From the NCBI RefSeq assembly GCF_000150275.1, contig NW_002060947.1:5495229-5559228 (forward strand): DNA of 64,000 nucleotides, in the 5' to 3' direction. Below are positions 12,394-24,921 of this stretch, in pieces. Within the stretch, counting starts at the first letter, position 1. Each line of letters begins with the position of its first letter. Position numbers and translations under genes: made by a program. The notes under the pieces were generated by a model. That model was not told the DNA's origin, ran no database searches, and saw only the letters and a list, made by a program, of their open reading frames with translations. The stretch is from Trichoplax adhaerens (taxonomy: Eukaryota; Placozoa; Uniplacotomia; Trichoplacea; Trichoplacidae).

Positions 12394-12611
12394 GTTGGTC
12401 GTTGAACATTTTTTGTTGAATGTGGTTGATTATTACTGTTGTTGTTGTTGTAATTTTTTCTAGGTCTGTTTTTCCAATCGAATTGTTGTAATAATCAAGT
12501 ATTGAATAAAAAGAGTAATTTTTCCAACTTTCAATTGTCACTGCCACTTGCCGATTTGCACAATCTATTGGCAAGTTGAATAGACGATGGTCAAGGTAAA
12601 AGGTTATGTTG

Positions 12612-12619
12612 TCTTTCTT

Positions 12620-12655
<36 letters not shown>
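12612..12655. repeat. CT/GA microsatellite upstream of the NB-ARC gene
   Basis: An almost pure CTTT then (CT)n run. It sits about 220 bases upstream of the NB-ARC/TPR start codon on the minus strand, so it reads as a GA repeat in the likely 5' UTR or promoter. GA repeats can bind GAGA-type factors in some animals, but that is not shown here. The apparent Glu-Arg-rich frame through it is a product of the repeat. Confidence 0.85.
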
Positions 12656-13620
12656 ATCCACTCACATACACACTTTGTCACTCAGTCTACTCTCCGCGAC
12701 AAGATTAATTAACGCCAAGGTAAATACTTACGGTAAATACGATTCTGTTCGTCGTCGTTGACGTCGACAACAGCCAAATATTGTTGGCTTTCAACTCATG
12801 CGACAGAAAGCTTCTATTCTTGATTGAACTGGAATGACTTTGCCCTCAAGCGAAACTCATGCCTACCATCACTCTTCAATCCTTCACTAACCAATACAAC
12901 AACAACTTTAGATCATCAATTGAGTTATTTTGACGGGATATTTCTTACTGATCTTGCCTTAACTATTCCTATCCAACGCCATAGTTTGCTCTGATGTTGA
13001 CACACTGTCCGCTGGCAAGAGAAAGAAAAATCAGACTTGATTGTTTCAAAGCGCTTCTTAATTGGTGATTACCAAGTAATTTGCTGCTTGCCAGTGTATG
13101 CCTAGTACAACGCACCATTGTAACAAGCACAGTAGCAATGGCTAGCCAAAACGCCAGCCATTAATACAATGTTCAACCCTCTACTAGTCTCAATCCTATC
13201 TTGTTGTCTCTGTTTTGCGCATCTTTCTAACACGACTCTTGTTTGCCAAATGGCATCTTCTTTTGTGGTAGCAAGTTCATTTTGCGCAAGCGTAGTCCAT
13301 CGTCGGTATGGTTCAATACGTCCATCTATTCTTTTCACAACAAAAGAGTTTATTAGCGTAGCGATCACATGTCTCGGTGTGTAAAGTAGATGAGGATGTA
13401 TGGACAGGTGGACTGGGGGAGCCCCAGCACCCAAGTCGAGTTGAAAATGAAATATGGCGATCAAAGCATCGGATTGAGCAGCAATTGCAATGCGATGGTC
13501 AAGGCCTTGCACAACCAAAGTTCCATAGTACTTCACGATTGCTTGGTGTACTCTCGTGTAGTCCATCTTTTAGTATGCAATCTGTTTTTCTTTGTATTTT
13601 GTACCCCCTTGATGCAACCC
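12656..13620. other. non-coding flank with diverged satellite relatives
   Basis: Long open frames occur on both strands between 13102 and 13665, but they overlap each other and their DNA resembles the segment that follows the satellite at 15005-15190: both have a GTAGCGAT word, a TCGGTGT/TCGGCGT word, AAAATGAAATA, CAATTGCAATG and a CCATAGTACTTCACGATTG-like tail. I read this as an ancient member of the repeat family rather than a gene. Confidence 0.5.
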
Positions 13621-14605
13621 CACTCCAATCAAGCACGACAATGGATTGATTGCTTGCTATCATAGGTATTGTCCTACAGTAAAGAGAGACGAGACATGAA
13701 GTAGCCGGGGAAAGCTAGCCTTCTTATTTTCCAATCACTTTACTCTTTCTTGCAAGTAAACCCGATCCAATGCTAGCCAAAGTGGCCCACTCATGTACTT
13801 CTAGTAGGTTATTAGTCCACTCCAATCAAGCACGACAATGGATTGATTACTTGTTATCATAGGCATTGTCCTACAGTAAAGAGAGAGGAGACATGAAGTA
13901 GCCGGGGAAAGCTAGCCTTCTTATTTTCCAATCACTTTACTCTTTCTTGCAAGTAAACCCGATCCAATGCTAGCCAAAGTGGCCCACTCATGTACTTCTA
14001 GTAGGTTATTAGTCCACTCCAATCAAGCACGACAATGGATTGATTACTTGTTATCATAGGCATTGTCCTACAGTAAAGAGAGAGGAGACATGAAGTAGCC
14101 GGGGAAAGCTAGCCTTCTTATTTTCCAATCACTTTACTCTTTCTTGCAAGTAAACCCGATCCAATGCTAGCCAAAGTGGCCCACTCATGTACTTCTAGTA
14201 GGTTATTAGTCCACTCCAATCAAGCACGACAATGGATTGATTACTTGTTATCATAGGCATTGTCCTACAGTAAAGAGAGAGGAGACATGAAGTAGCCGGG
14301 GAAAGCTAGCCTTCTTATTTTCCAATCACTTTACTCTTTCTTGCAAGTAAACCCGATCCAATGCTAGCCAAAGTGGCCCACTCATGTACTTCTAGTAGGT
14401 TATTAGTCCACTCCAATCAAGCACGACAATGGATTGATTACTTGTTATCATAGGCATTGTCCTACAGTAAAGAGAGAGGAGACATGAAGTAGCCGTGGAG
14501 AGCTAACCTTCTTATTTTCCAATCACTTTACTCTTTCTTGCAAGTAAACTCAATCCAATACTAGCCAAAGTGGCTCACTCATGTAATTCCAGTATGTTTT
14601 TAGTG
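13621..14605. repeat. satellite array A, exact 197-bp period
   Basis: The word CACTCCAATCAAGCACGACA recurs at 13621, 13818, 14015, 14212 and 14409, each exactly 197 bases apart. The interior units are nearly identical, while the first and last are slightly diverged. The sharp period and high identity point to recent unequal exchange or amplification. There is no open frame across units. The last unit grades into array B. Confidence 0.95.
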
Positions 14606-15210
14606 TAGCGATCGTCTATCCTCGACTACAGTACATACACAATTCGGTGTCAAAATGAAATACCTGAGTCAAGAGAGAGGAGACATGAAGTAGCCGTGGA
14701 GAGCTAACCTTCTTATTTTCCAATCACTTTACTCTTTCTTGCAAGTAAACTCAATCCAATACTAGCCAAAGTGGCTCACTCATGTAATTCCAGTAGGTTA
14801 TTAGTGTAGCGATCGTCTATCCTCGACTACAGTACATACACAATTCGGTGTCAAAATGAAATACCTGAGTCAAGAGAGAGGAGACATGAAGTAGCCGTGG
14901 AGAGCTAACCTTCTTATTTTCCAATCACTTTACTCTTTCTTGCAAGTAAACCCAATCCAATGCTAGCCAAAGCGGCTCACTCATGTACTTCCAGTAGGTT
15001 ATTAATGTAGCGATTGTCTATCCTCGAGTACAGTACACGCATAATTCGGCGTCAAAATGAAATACCACAAAAGCATCTTATTCAATTCAACAATTGCAAT
15101 GTTTTTGTAAAGCTCCTCCATAACTAAAGTACGTAGTACTCAACGATACCTTCCTTGATGTGCTCTATCTTCAGTAAAAGCAACCCACTCCAATCAAGAT
15201 AAAGACAGGG
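14480..15210. repeat. satellite array B, 201-bp period sharing half a unit with array A
   Basis: The word AGACATGAAGTAGCCGTGGA recurs at 14480, 14681 and 14882 (201 bases apart). These units share the AGACATGAAG...TACTTCCAGTAGGTT part with array A, but the rest is replaced by a TAGCGATCGTCTATCCTCGA...AAAATGAAATACCTGAGTCA segment. The final unit runs out near 15060-15210 with a new tail, then CCACTCCAATCAAG of type A reappears at about 15185. Confidence 0.93.
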
Positions 15211-17588
15211 ACATCAAGTGGCTGTTACGTGCCAAAAAAATGTGCAGACTCCTCCATCATTTTGATCATTCTACTGCTCTCTTTCGTGCCTGCATACCAT
15301 TGGGGGATGACAATCGTGGACAGCCTAGTATTCCATTGTAGATCTACAGTACAGATCAAATCACCAATAAATAAGCGTACTACCCTATTTTCACTACACT
15401 AAACAACCATTTCCTTTTCCTCTCTCTCTTTCTTTCTACTAGTCCCTGATTCAATCAGCAGCAGTGTTGTGCAATGGAGTGAAAAGGCAATCCGAAACCA
15501 ATCCAATTGTTGATTTTCGAACCCGAAATGAGTGCAATCGCTATACAAACACCGTATCATCACAGAAATTCTTAACCCGAATCTCTCCCTTGAGTCAGGT
15601 TTAAATCGAGTTTCGGTTTGACTTTGTACATCCCTGATCACCAGGCAGCTCTTGAATGCATTTAGGGATTGCTGTGGCATCGCCTCTGGAGAGTTGCTTG
15701 CAACAGCTGATCATGAGGATCGGATACCCAATATGGGCCTATCGTCTAATTGAATTGAATTGTGGCGCTGTGCGGTCAACGATCAATAGCTATTTTCCAA
15801 TTTTCATTAATTAATAACCCTTAATAATAAGAGAACGTGGACGAGCTTATTGAATTTACAGTATATTAGTGCCATCATGTACGGTATAGCATATACAGAT
15901 TTTCTAGCCATTTCTAACGTCTAGATTATGGCATCGGTAGATTGGATATCCAATTTCCATCGGCTGCAGTTCAGTGACCCATAGGTAGGGTAGTTGGGGG
16001 TAATCACGCTAAAGGTGTTTGTTATACCATATTTGAATGGCCGGCCAATCCTGAGTATTGTAAGTACATAGGATACGCTATGAAAGTTTGGAACAAAGTA
16101 GAAAACTCTTAATTGACTAGCTGAGACTGTCTATTATACAAAGGCTATATCGTATTAGAAGCCAAGCATATAAAAGCTGTATATCTATGTAGAGATTCCC
16201 AGCTAAGGCTACCATTCCTTCTGGAGGCAACGTATTAATAAGCTGTATTCCTTTATTAACACGAAGATCGCTACGTTAGTACAAAGGGTCGACAAGATAC
16301 AAGTATTATATGTGAATATATTTCAATCTCTATGCGGTATAGGCTCCTAATTTCCCCCCCCCCCACCAGAAAAAATGATATTGGCTTTCAAATAGAATTC
16401 CTAGTAGATTTCAAGCGATATCAAAATATTTAGCAAAGTCACTAGGTGTAACGTTCTTTCAAACTACTATTGAAGTATTTATTTTTTTAATTTAAAGTGA
16501 TGAAAAAGTCGTTAAAGAAATCGCAATGAAACATTTTCTTGCTGATCTTTATTCCATAAAGCAATCTCAGTACATATTTTGCAATATTCTTTATGTTTTA
16601 TATTTGTAAGTTTAGTGAACAGCCCTTAAAAATATCTTGAAGGTAGCACGTTCGGAATCAGGAATAATAATTCATTATAACGATTACTTTTGCAAGATTT
16701 CCATTCTTTACTTTAAAATGCATAGCACTGTACGAGAAAATGTGAAAGTAGAGCATAGCTTTAAGGAATCCTTTGTTGTCTGCTTGATATAAATACGTAG
16801 CCTATGAAAGCAAACACTACACTCACGGTGCCGTACAGTATCCTGAAAAAAAAAAACGACATAAGTAAGTCGCTTTGCCAATATTAAATAGTCTTGCATT
16901 GCTGAATTATTTCCTTTTAAACAAGTTGATTGTACTGGACAATACTGTATAATAATATGCCGTTCGTTAAGGTTATACAGTACGTAAAATTAGAGTAGAA
17001 AATATAACGATAAAATCTTCTTAAATTTACTATAGTGAGCGTTTCATTCGCCATTTAATAGGACTAAGAACATCATAAGTATAGCCAGAAAATTACCTAG
17101 GAAGTTACTCTATTATTAACATAAAATAGATCAAATTACCTCATCCAAAATCGCTATACTACTATCATCTATCTCAAATTGATTCAGAAGCGTAATTGAC
17201 ACTTTTCACGCCTTAGGTAATGCTACACCGTCCAAAAATGTAAAAATACAGAAGTATTATTAGCTTATAAATACTGAGTGTACTATATCGAATGATGAAA
17301 AGGATGAAAGCTTAATGTTGCTACAAGTGTTCAATAGGATAACTAAATATCGTACGGTAGGACATTAGTTTTATGAATGATTTTTCCTTTGCCATGCTGA
17401 AATAAACTCCTAGCATTATACTATATTCATTTCACGGTATGCGAACATTATAATTTACGTTATAAGCACTACTTAGAATCATCATAGCATAATATCTACT
17501 AGCCTAACTTGATGAATGTGTATTTAAAATTCAAAGTAATAGCAACAGCATTATTTATGCTTCACTTATAGAGATTGCTAAAATATAG
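15211..17588. other. no gene seen
   Basis: Short frames only, none with splice sites or domain features. It contains an 11-base C homopolymer at 16354-16364 and scattered GTAC words. I looked here for the missing first two exons of the SLC45 relic that begins at 17589 and did not find them. Confidence 0.55.
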
Positions 17589-18103
17589 GATCGAAATTAG
17601 CAACGGTGTTTGGGTTTACTCTATTCGGTATAGCAGTGGTTGTTATATCTTTCAATAGCGGCCTAGCAATAGCAATCGCATTTTGCTGTCGAGCAGAGAT
17701 AGCAACAGTAATATTATATAGTATTCCTTATGGATTACTAGGGGAATATCACAAACTTTACTCGGTAAGCAATGTCAAAATTTGCTAAAACAATCTACAT
17801 ACGTAGATTATCTGCAATGGCTATGACTAGCTGAGATTGCAATTCTTTGCTATGATTTACCTCATATTTCCAAAGGAGAACCCGCGATGGAGCCATCGAG
17901 GTTACGGAACAGATTTATCGATACTAAATAACTATCTGTACATCTAAACATTTTTTATATCACTGATATTCAGTTTAATCATGAAAAATTTAGATTCTAT
18001 CAAGTGGGCTATTTTAGCTTCCGGATTTCGCAACATTGCTGCTGGCTTACTTTCAATATTTGTCATAAATGCAAATACTGCTGCACCATCAATAGATAAC
18101 TAG
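17589..18103 (+). pseudogene. SLC45-family transporter relic (exons 3 and 4 only)
   Basis: Two exon-like blocks are homologous to the last two exons of the complete genes downstream. Block 17589-17764 is 176 nt, exactly the size of exon 3 in both intact copies, with intact AG and GT boundaries; it encodes TM segments ending YSIPYGLLGEYH. Block 17876-18103 keeps the ENPRW...RGYGTDLSILNN signature and one reading frame through a final TAG. It is broken by an in-frame TAA at 17945-17947, where the intact copies have a YLGT tetrapeptide. Exons 1 and 2, with the GRRRP loop, are absent upstream. This is a truncated tandem copy that has lost its function; a functional short protein is unlikely. Confidence 0.85.
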
Positions 18104-21100
18104 AATAATATAAATGTGAGTTTGTTTTTATATACTAGACATGCATTAAATTTGTAATATGAAAAACTGGACCATTCGCTTTATTGTATTTACAATCCCC
18201 AAGCTCCTGTCAAATCTATGATATTTCTTGTTTAAAAATAAATATGAATTCTGTAGCTTTTAATTGCAATCATCTTATTTATTGGAATGCGACCTCAACT
18301 CAAGTAAGATATTTACGAGGTTTCTAAGTATAACAGGACAGAAATATCGGGGCTTTTAATAAGTTTAATCAACGTAAAACATTCAACGTATCCACTCTTC
18401 AAATAGCCACCAATTAAAGGCAGAGCTGATACCGTTGCTTTACCTGTTAAGATTCACCAGTTATTTTAAATTTGATGATTTAAAACTTCATTTATATTGC
18501 AAAGAGTTTAACTGCGTCGCTAAGACAAATTAAATGATGTATACTTGTACAATATGCAGCATGGTGTACTTAAAGTTAAAGTAAAGCATCAGTTATAAAA
18601 TTCGATGTGAGGTAATGAATCTGATGTACATAAATTATATGATTCATCATTATCCTTAAAACTATTAATAACTGGTTCTTGAATATCTTTGTATAAGAAT
18701 TTCGAAACTGTTTATTCGCTATTTGATTGATTGGTCAAAAATTACTCTACATCTATCCAAATACTAAAACATGATTTCTACTATTAATACTAACTTATTA
18801 AGATATGTACTAACCTTATTAATATGTAAATCGACTCTCTTACCACGCAGTGGGTCGCCTTAACATCATCTTTACCATTCAGAAATCATCATGTGTATAA
18901 ATTAATATTAAATACGCGTATCATTAATTTAAAGTCGCGGATATTATTTCCTTAAGCGAGGCTTGAAATAGCTTTTAACCCATTCCTTGTCTTCATCATT
19001 AATTTATACTGGTATTTGTCTTACCGTGGCTACAAAAATCTATTACAGATAGCATATCGTAAATTTTGTAATCACAGATCTTAGAAGGCATCCATAGTTC
19101 ACGTCAAATCATATTTCAATCGCAAAACATTATAATTTTCATTTCTTCTTTGCGATATAATTGTGACAGCTAAAAATTTACTGAAAAGAATAGTAGACCA
19201 CTTTTTAAATAGCTTCTACCATATTGTTCGAATATTAAGTTTACTAACTATAAAATCGTACGTATTTTTCAAAAATTGATTGACGTTCTAAGAATTGATC
19301 TACTATATAAATAATAATCATTTAATTTATATACTTAAAAAGAAATTCATATTAAAATTTGACCATTTCATTAGTAAAAGTAGTTAATGTTTAAAACGGT
19401 ACTGTTCAGTTTTTTATCATTGTTGTAGTGCCTGATCTAGGTTAATTATTTAAGTTAGGATAAAATCTTAAATTTATTAGATAAATACCCTCCGCAGAAT
19501 ATAATAAAGCTTCATTATAAATGTCGAGTATCCAATATCATACTGTCTTGTATTGCTAATTATTAATTTTTTTTAATTTAGCTATCTAAATTGAACTATG
19601 GTAATGATTTATTGCACTAATACCATACTAATATCGCTGAACTTTCAACGTTATTAAACGCCTTACTGGTAGATTGCGGAATAATCAAAAACTATATGGT
19701 CGGAAAAAATCAATAAGTCGATTCAACTCTTTATTAAATTTCTTAGTTGAACTAACAATCATTAGTTCAATACAGACTACCTTTGACTTCTATCTTTCAT
19801 ACTAACTTAAAAGAATGCCTTCATAAAATTCTTTTGTATGTTATATATCCACAGCTTGAAATTACATGCATAACTCTTACGTTATACTTTTTATCATTAT
19901 TAATCATTAATCGCTGGCTTTGCAAGTTATACCAAACGATAAAACTCTAAAATAGTGAGAGGTCGAATCTATCCAACAAATAATTAGCTATTACTGTGAT
20001 TCATACTGAAAACATAAGCTGTAATTTGCAAAACACAATGCTGTCGATAGGCCTAATACATGGTCTACTAAAAAAATTTAGTAGTCCACGATTAATGCCA
20101 CTACTTTTCTCTCTATATACTGTATCGTCTTGGTCCATAAAAATGAATTATTTCATAATTTACATTAAATTGAAGCCCTGCCATACAATCGATGAGATTT
20201 TAGACGCATAATTAGCAATTATTCTCATTGCAATCGCAAGCAATCTCGGTATTGTACTGAAAATGGTGCTTGACGCTTTCGACATAATTGGATATCGTGG
20301 ATTTTCTGTAATTAGGACATATTCTATTTTATAAATTATGATCTATCACTTCATAATAATACTAATGACCAGCATATGAAAATTTAATCTTTTGCATATT
20401 ATAATTTTTCCAGGCATTTACAATTATTCGATAACTGTCTGTTCATGCCAATTCCATTTGCTACGCCATCTCACTAATTGATCCTATAAAAGTGCAGCTC
20501 TCTGGCAATTTATAAATTAGTACTATTTCCCTAAAATCATCCGGGCATTAATCTCTAATTTCACAATAAATCGAAGAGACTAGACTTATTTTTTTGTAGG
20601 CTTGTGTTGATCATGTGATATAAAACTACTACATAATTCGTATTTATGCAAAAATCAATTACTCTTTGCATGTAAATGAACGCAATTGTTTATTTTGATA
20701 ATGGCACTAGTCCAGTAAATCTTAGTATAATCGTCAAACAAGTATAACAAGCTCCATAGGATATTGGTGATGCTATAAACAGCAGTAATTTGTTGAATTA
20801 TGTTTTAAACGTCGTTTACCATTTGTGGCAAAATAAACAAAAATCGAAAGGCTGACATCATAAAATAGCCAACTTGATTGTTAATAATTGTTTAGTAGAC
20901 CAATAAAACCTTGCTTTTATCGCCATATTTAATTATTAAGGCCACTTGAAAAGTCGCCTATATTAAATTTATAGGTAAATTCTCAACATATGAGACCCAT
21001 TTCATTTATGTCACTATAACCTATTTGATCAATTGTAAGTATTTTGATAAATTTAATATGTGAATAAAAACTGTCGATCGAAAAGTGTAAAAGTGGCATT

Positions 21101-22363
21101 ATTTTATGCCTGATGTTTAATAAATATAATAAATTTTTTAGATGAAATTAGCGCTCCTACCCATTATAACGTTAATGGTGTAGATTCTTATCCCATCAAG
21201 TAAGGTGCTAATAAAAGACATTGAAAAGAAACGCATTTTTAATACCGGTTCTAGTAAGAAGACCATTAGTAACTTTGAGCTATAAGTATTAGAAAAATTT
21301 TCCCCTAAGTATATCTTATCAGACATTGCCACCATTTTGATGCTATAAATTATTCCTGCACATCCAAAATAGATATTTGACACCGTTAGCTTAATGTTAC
21401 AATCTGAAAATTATGTTAGTTTATTCATTGTAGCGTGTAGAGCATTATGTTTTAACGCTTCATAGATTCGCTATTAGCTGTAAAATAAAGGATAGAATGG
21501 TCCTAACACTAATTACCTAAATACTTCATCGCCTTTTTCTGTCATTCCAGCAAACCATTTCAATTCGAAATTTTTATTTCACGTATTCCTTTGCCGATAT
21601 AAACTATTTATTAAAATCTTCTTTAATGTACAGTATACCTGATGGGCTTTCTAATACATAGCACATAAATTGGTTCACACTCTTAAAACGAAACTAGTTT
21701 TTTCTATCTTAATTAGATATCATTAATGCTATTATATCTCTTGAACTAGCTGTTGGCTAATTCGTATGTGTGCCAATATGAAGCAAACATCAGATAAAAT
21801 TACTTGAAAAATCATGTTTTTAGCAATCTTTTAACTATGTCCAAGCGTACTCGTGATAAATTTAAACTACATTTAGCTAGACTAACCACAAATACAACAT
21901 AGAATATTTTACAGTAGCATTTGCATTCATTGTACCCGTTGTCTTGTCTAATTCGTTTAGTTTTACCCTTAAAACTGCAGTAATATGGCATTCGAGTATT
22001 ATCTCGATCGAGTTGGGATAATCTAGCCAAGTATCAATCTTATTATGCGCTATCATTACAATTGGCAATGTAAAATCTGCACCATATTCAGTGAGTAAAA
22101 TTAATTATCAAAGAAGCACTTTATGAAGTGCTAACGATTTCGTAGTCACTGCATCGCTTAGAGAATAACACGGTACCAGTATCATTTTGCAATATTCTAA
22201 GGATCTTAAAAGTGTTTACAAGCTAATTTTATACTACGAAACTTTTATTAAAGTAATGTATGAAATAAGTATTTTGTAGCGTCATTTTAAAAATTGTTAC
22301 CTTTAATAGTGCCATTATAATCTCTATTATACCTAAACAGATTTGACCTACAAAGTTATAAGA
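18104..22363. other. gap between SLC45 relic and first intact SLC45 gene
   Basis: AT-rich, without a supported gene. One orphan exon-like block on the minus strand at about 22086-21877 follows a good polypyrimidine/AG acceptor and reads LPIVMIAHNKIDTWLDYP then a LECHITAVLRVKLNELDK-like strand pattern. A second open stretch lies at 21383-21138. Neither could be joined into a gene or assigned to a family. Confidence 0.45.
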
Positions 22364-24921
22364 ATGGAAGATCCTAATCTATTCCAATATACGCGTCCGG
22401 AAAGTAATCATCGTCATGATAGCGAGAGTAAGAAGAAAATAATTGGCCATGATGGCATCATGGAAAGATCTCATGTTTTTCAGCCTATAAATAAACAACA
22501 AGTTGCCGCAGCATCATGCTCTTTTGCAGCAATTGAAATTGGTTACGCTGCTCAATCGATATATGAGGTGCCAATATTATCCTCTTCAGGACTACCACGA
22601 AAATATGTTCCGTTTTTATGGTGTGCAATGCCTATCTTAGCTCTAATTATTCAACCCTATCTTGCTATTAAATCCGATCGCTGTTATTGCAGTTGGGGTA
22701 GAAGACGGCCATTCATGCTTGCCTTTATGATTGGCATGCTTATTGGCTTGATATTGTTAGGTTACGGTAAAACTTTGGGATTCCTAATAGATCATCAATC
22801 ACAACAGAGTACTACCGCGATTGCATTTACTATCATGGGAATTTGGTTTATGGATTATTTCGCTGATGCTTTGCAAGTACCAAGTAAGGCATTAATTTTA
22901 GATTACTCTAAAGATCATGCACAAACAGCAAACAACATAGCTACTGCTGTCTCATGTTTAGGCACGATTGTTGGCTATGGAATATGCAGGTAAGATTATC
23001 AATACTACAGTGGTAGCAAAGAATCAATCCATAACCAAGTTAAAGTTCCTTCGTACTCCTGTGACTGATTACGTTAAGGAAAGACTGCGGTTGCTTTAGT
23101 GATAATTATTAATTGAGTTTAATTGAAATTTTTCAGCTTAAATTGGAAAAATACCTTTCTGACGAATTTATTTGCTACTGAAATAGAAGCTGTCTTTACA
23201 ATAGCTGCAACTGCAGCCTGTATTCTATTTATCATTGCGTTGCTTTGCTGTAAAGAGAAAGTATTATATAAACCTAACCGACCCAAGCTAATCCATCGAG
23301 AAGAAGATACAATGTTACGTCATAGCATAAAAATTGGCAGTAAGGCAATAAATGGGATGTTATTTGGATCAAAATCTGAAGCTATTAGCCGAAATTACAT
23401 CGTCATGATGGAAAAAGATAGGCATAAAAATATTCAATGGAAGAAAATGGTCTCCTGCTGCAATTTTTATTTTTATGGCATTATTAAGCTGCCACACGAA
23501 CTAGTAATTTTGTGTATTGTATCGAGTTTCGGCTGGATCGCTCATATTGGTTTTATATTCTTTTTCTCTGATTACATGGGCCAGTACGTGTTTAAAGGCA
23601 ACAGTAATAGTGCTTTTAATTCCTCAAGTTATATAGCGTATCGTGATGGTGTAAAAATTTCCAGTTTGGCACTAATTTGCTCTAACTTTATGGGTATAAT
23701 ATACATTTTTATATTGGAAAGATGGTTATTAAAGTGTATCGGTGAGTGATGCAATAATTTTATTATTGCTAACAAAGCGACTATTTTCATCTATTACAAG
23801 CGATAATGATAATATTTAAACATAATTTCCATTTAGTGCGTGGAATAAAAGTGTTGATTATATATCAAATAGATATGTGAATATCTGTAAAATTATTGGT
23901 TTAATTCGGAAAAGCTTCGATAATGTAGCTTTAATATTATATTTTTTGATTTAATTTTAAAGAAAATAGCTTTTGCTATAGTATGTTGTGCCATGAAGAA
24001 TTTTAAGAATATTCTGGTAGATAGTCTCGTATTTTGCTTATTAAGAAATAGTTGTAAACATGATGACTTCGACGAAAGTATCTCTTAAATACTTTACTAC
24101 TATTCTCGTATATAGTACCTCATTGCTATCTACTATAATCAATAATTCGTACAATATATATTTCTTTGCTTGATACTTTCTATTTCAAAATTAAAATCAA
24201 GCCTTCAATATCAAGTGAAGTTGTTGAATTAGCCACAGCTAGCAAATGTTTGGAAAACAATTCCAATAGATAGTAATGACTACTTATCTTTCGTTAATCT
24301 ATATTTTACTTTTTCATTTCTACTTTTACTTTACGACAGGATCAAGAATGTCTATGATTCTTGGATTCACTATATCGTGTACTGCCATGGTCATTATATC
24401 TTCAGTTGATAGCATTGAAATAATATTTTGTAGTTGTTGTGCTATCGATATCGCTACAGTATCATTACACAGCATACCCTATGGCTTAATAGGGAAATAT
24501 CATCATTATTACAAGGTAAGGGCTAATAGATCAATAAATGCTTTTACTAAAATAGTCTAGAAAACGGGCAATTTACGCGATAGTTATTGCTTTTAGACTT
24601 ACTGGTGATGTCATGACAACTTTTAACCTAGCTTAGATCTAATATTTTGTGGTTCTTCATGGGTTCATAATATAACTTGACTATTAGGAAGATCCAAGAT
24701 GGAAGGCTCGTGGATATGGAACAGATTCATCCGTTTTAAATAATTGCATGTACCTTGGCACATTATTAATTTCAGTAACCTTTGGTTTTATTATTGAAAA
24801 TTCAGATTCAATGCAAAGTGTTATTTTTGCCGCAGGTTTGAGTAATTTTATTGCAGCTGTCATATCTATTTTTATTATTGATCCTGAAACTATTTCCTCG
24901 ACTCGGAATATAACGATATAG
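22364..24921 (+). CDS. SLC45: SLC45-family H+/sugar symporter, copy 2
   Basis: Four exons, 22364-22989, 23137-23741, 24340-24515 and 24688-24921, sum to 1641 nt (546 aa) with all phases matching. ATG 22364 is the first in-frame Met; the frame is open a little further upstream but without another ATG. Hydrophobic segments suit the 12-TM major facilitator fold. After TM2 there is the loop motif CSWGRRRPF at residues 109-117, diagnostic of SLC45 and related sucrose transporters. Exon 2 contains the FGWIAHIGFIFFFSDYMGQ region and exon 4 carries RGYGTDSSVLNN, both family hallmarks. SLC45 proteins move sugars with protons across plasma or organelle membranes; the substrate cannot be read from sequence. 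The long central loop (about residues 245-310) is polar and differs from copy 3. Confidence 0.88.

Noticed and set aside
12377-12661. 94-codon minus frame with Glu-Arg repeats
   Set aside because: Its Glu-Arg run is the GA microsatellite and it overlaps the real NB-ARC start in another frame; it is probably 5' UTR.
13102-13665. Overlapping 154- and 90-codon frames on opposite strands
   Set aside because: The DNA is related to the satellite flank at 15.0-15.2 kb, and frames on both strands are open over the same bases; no domain.
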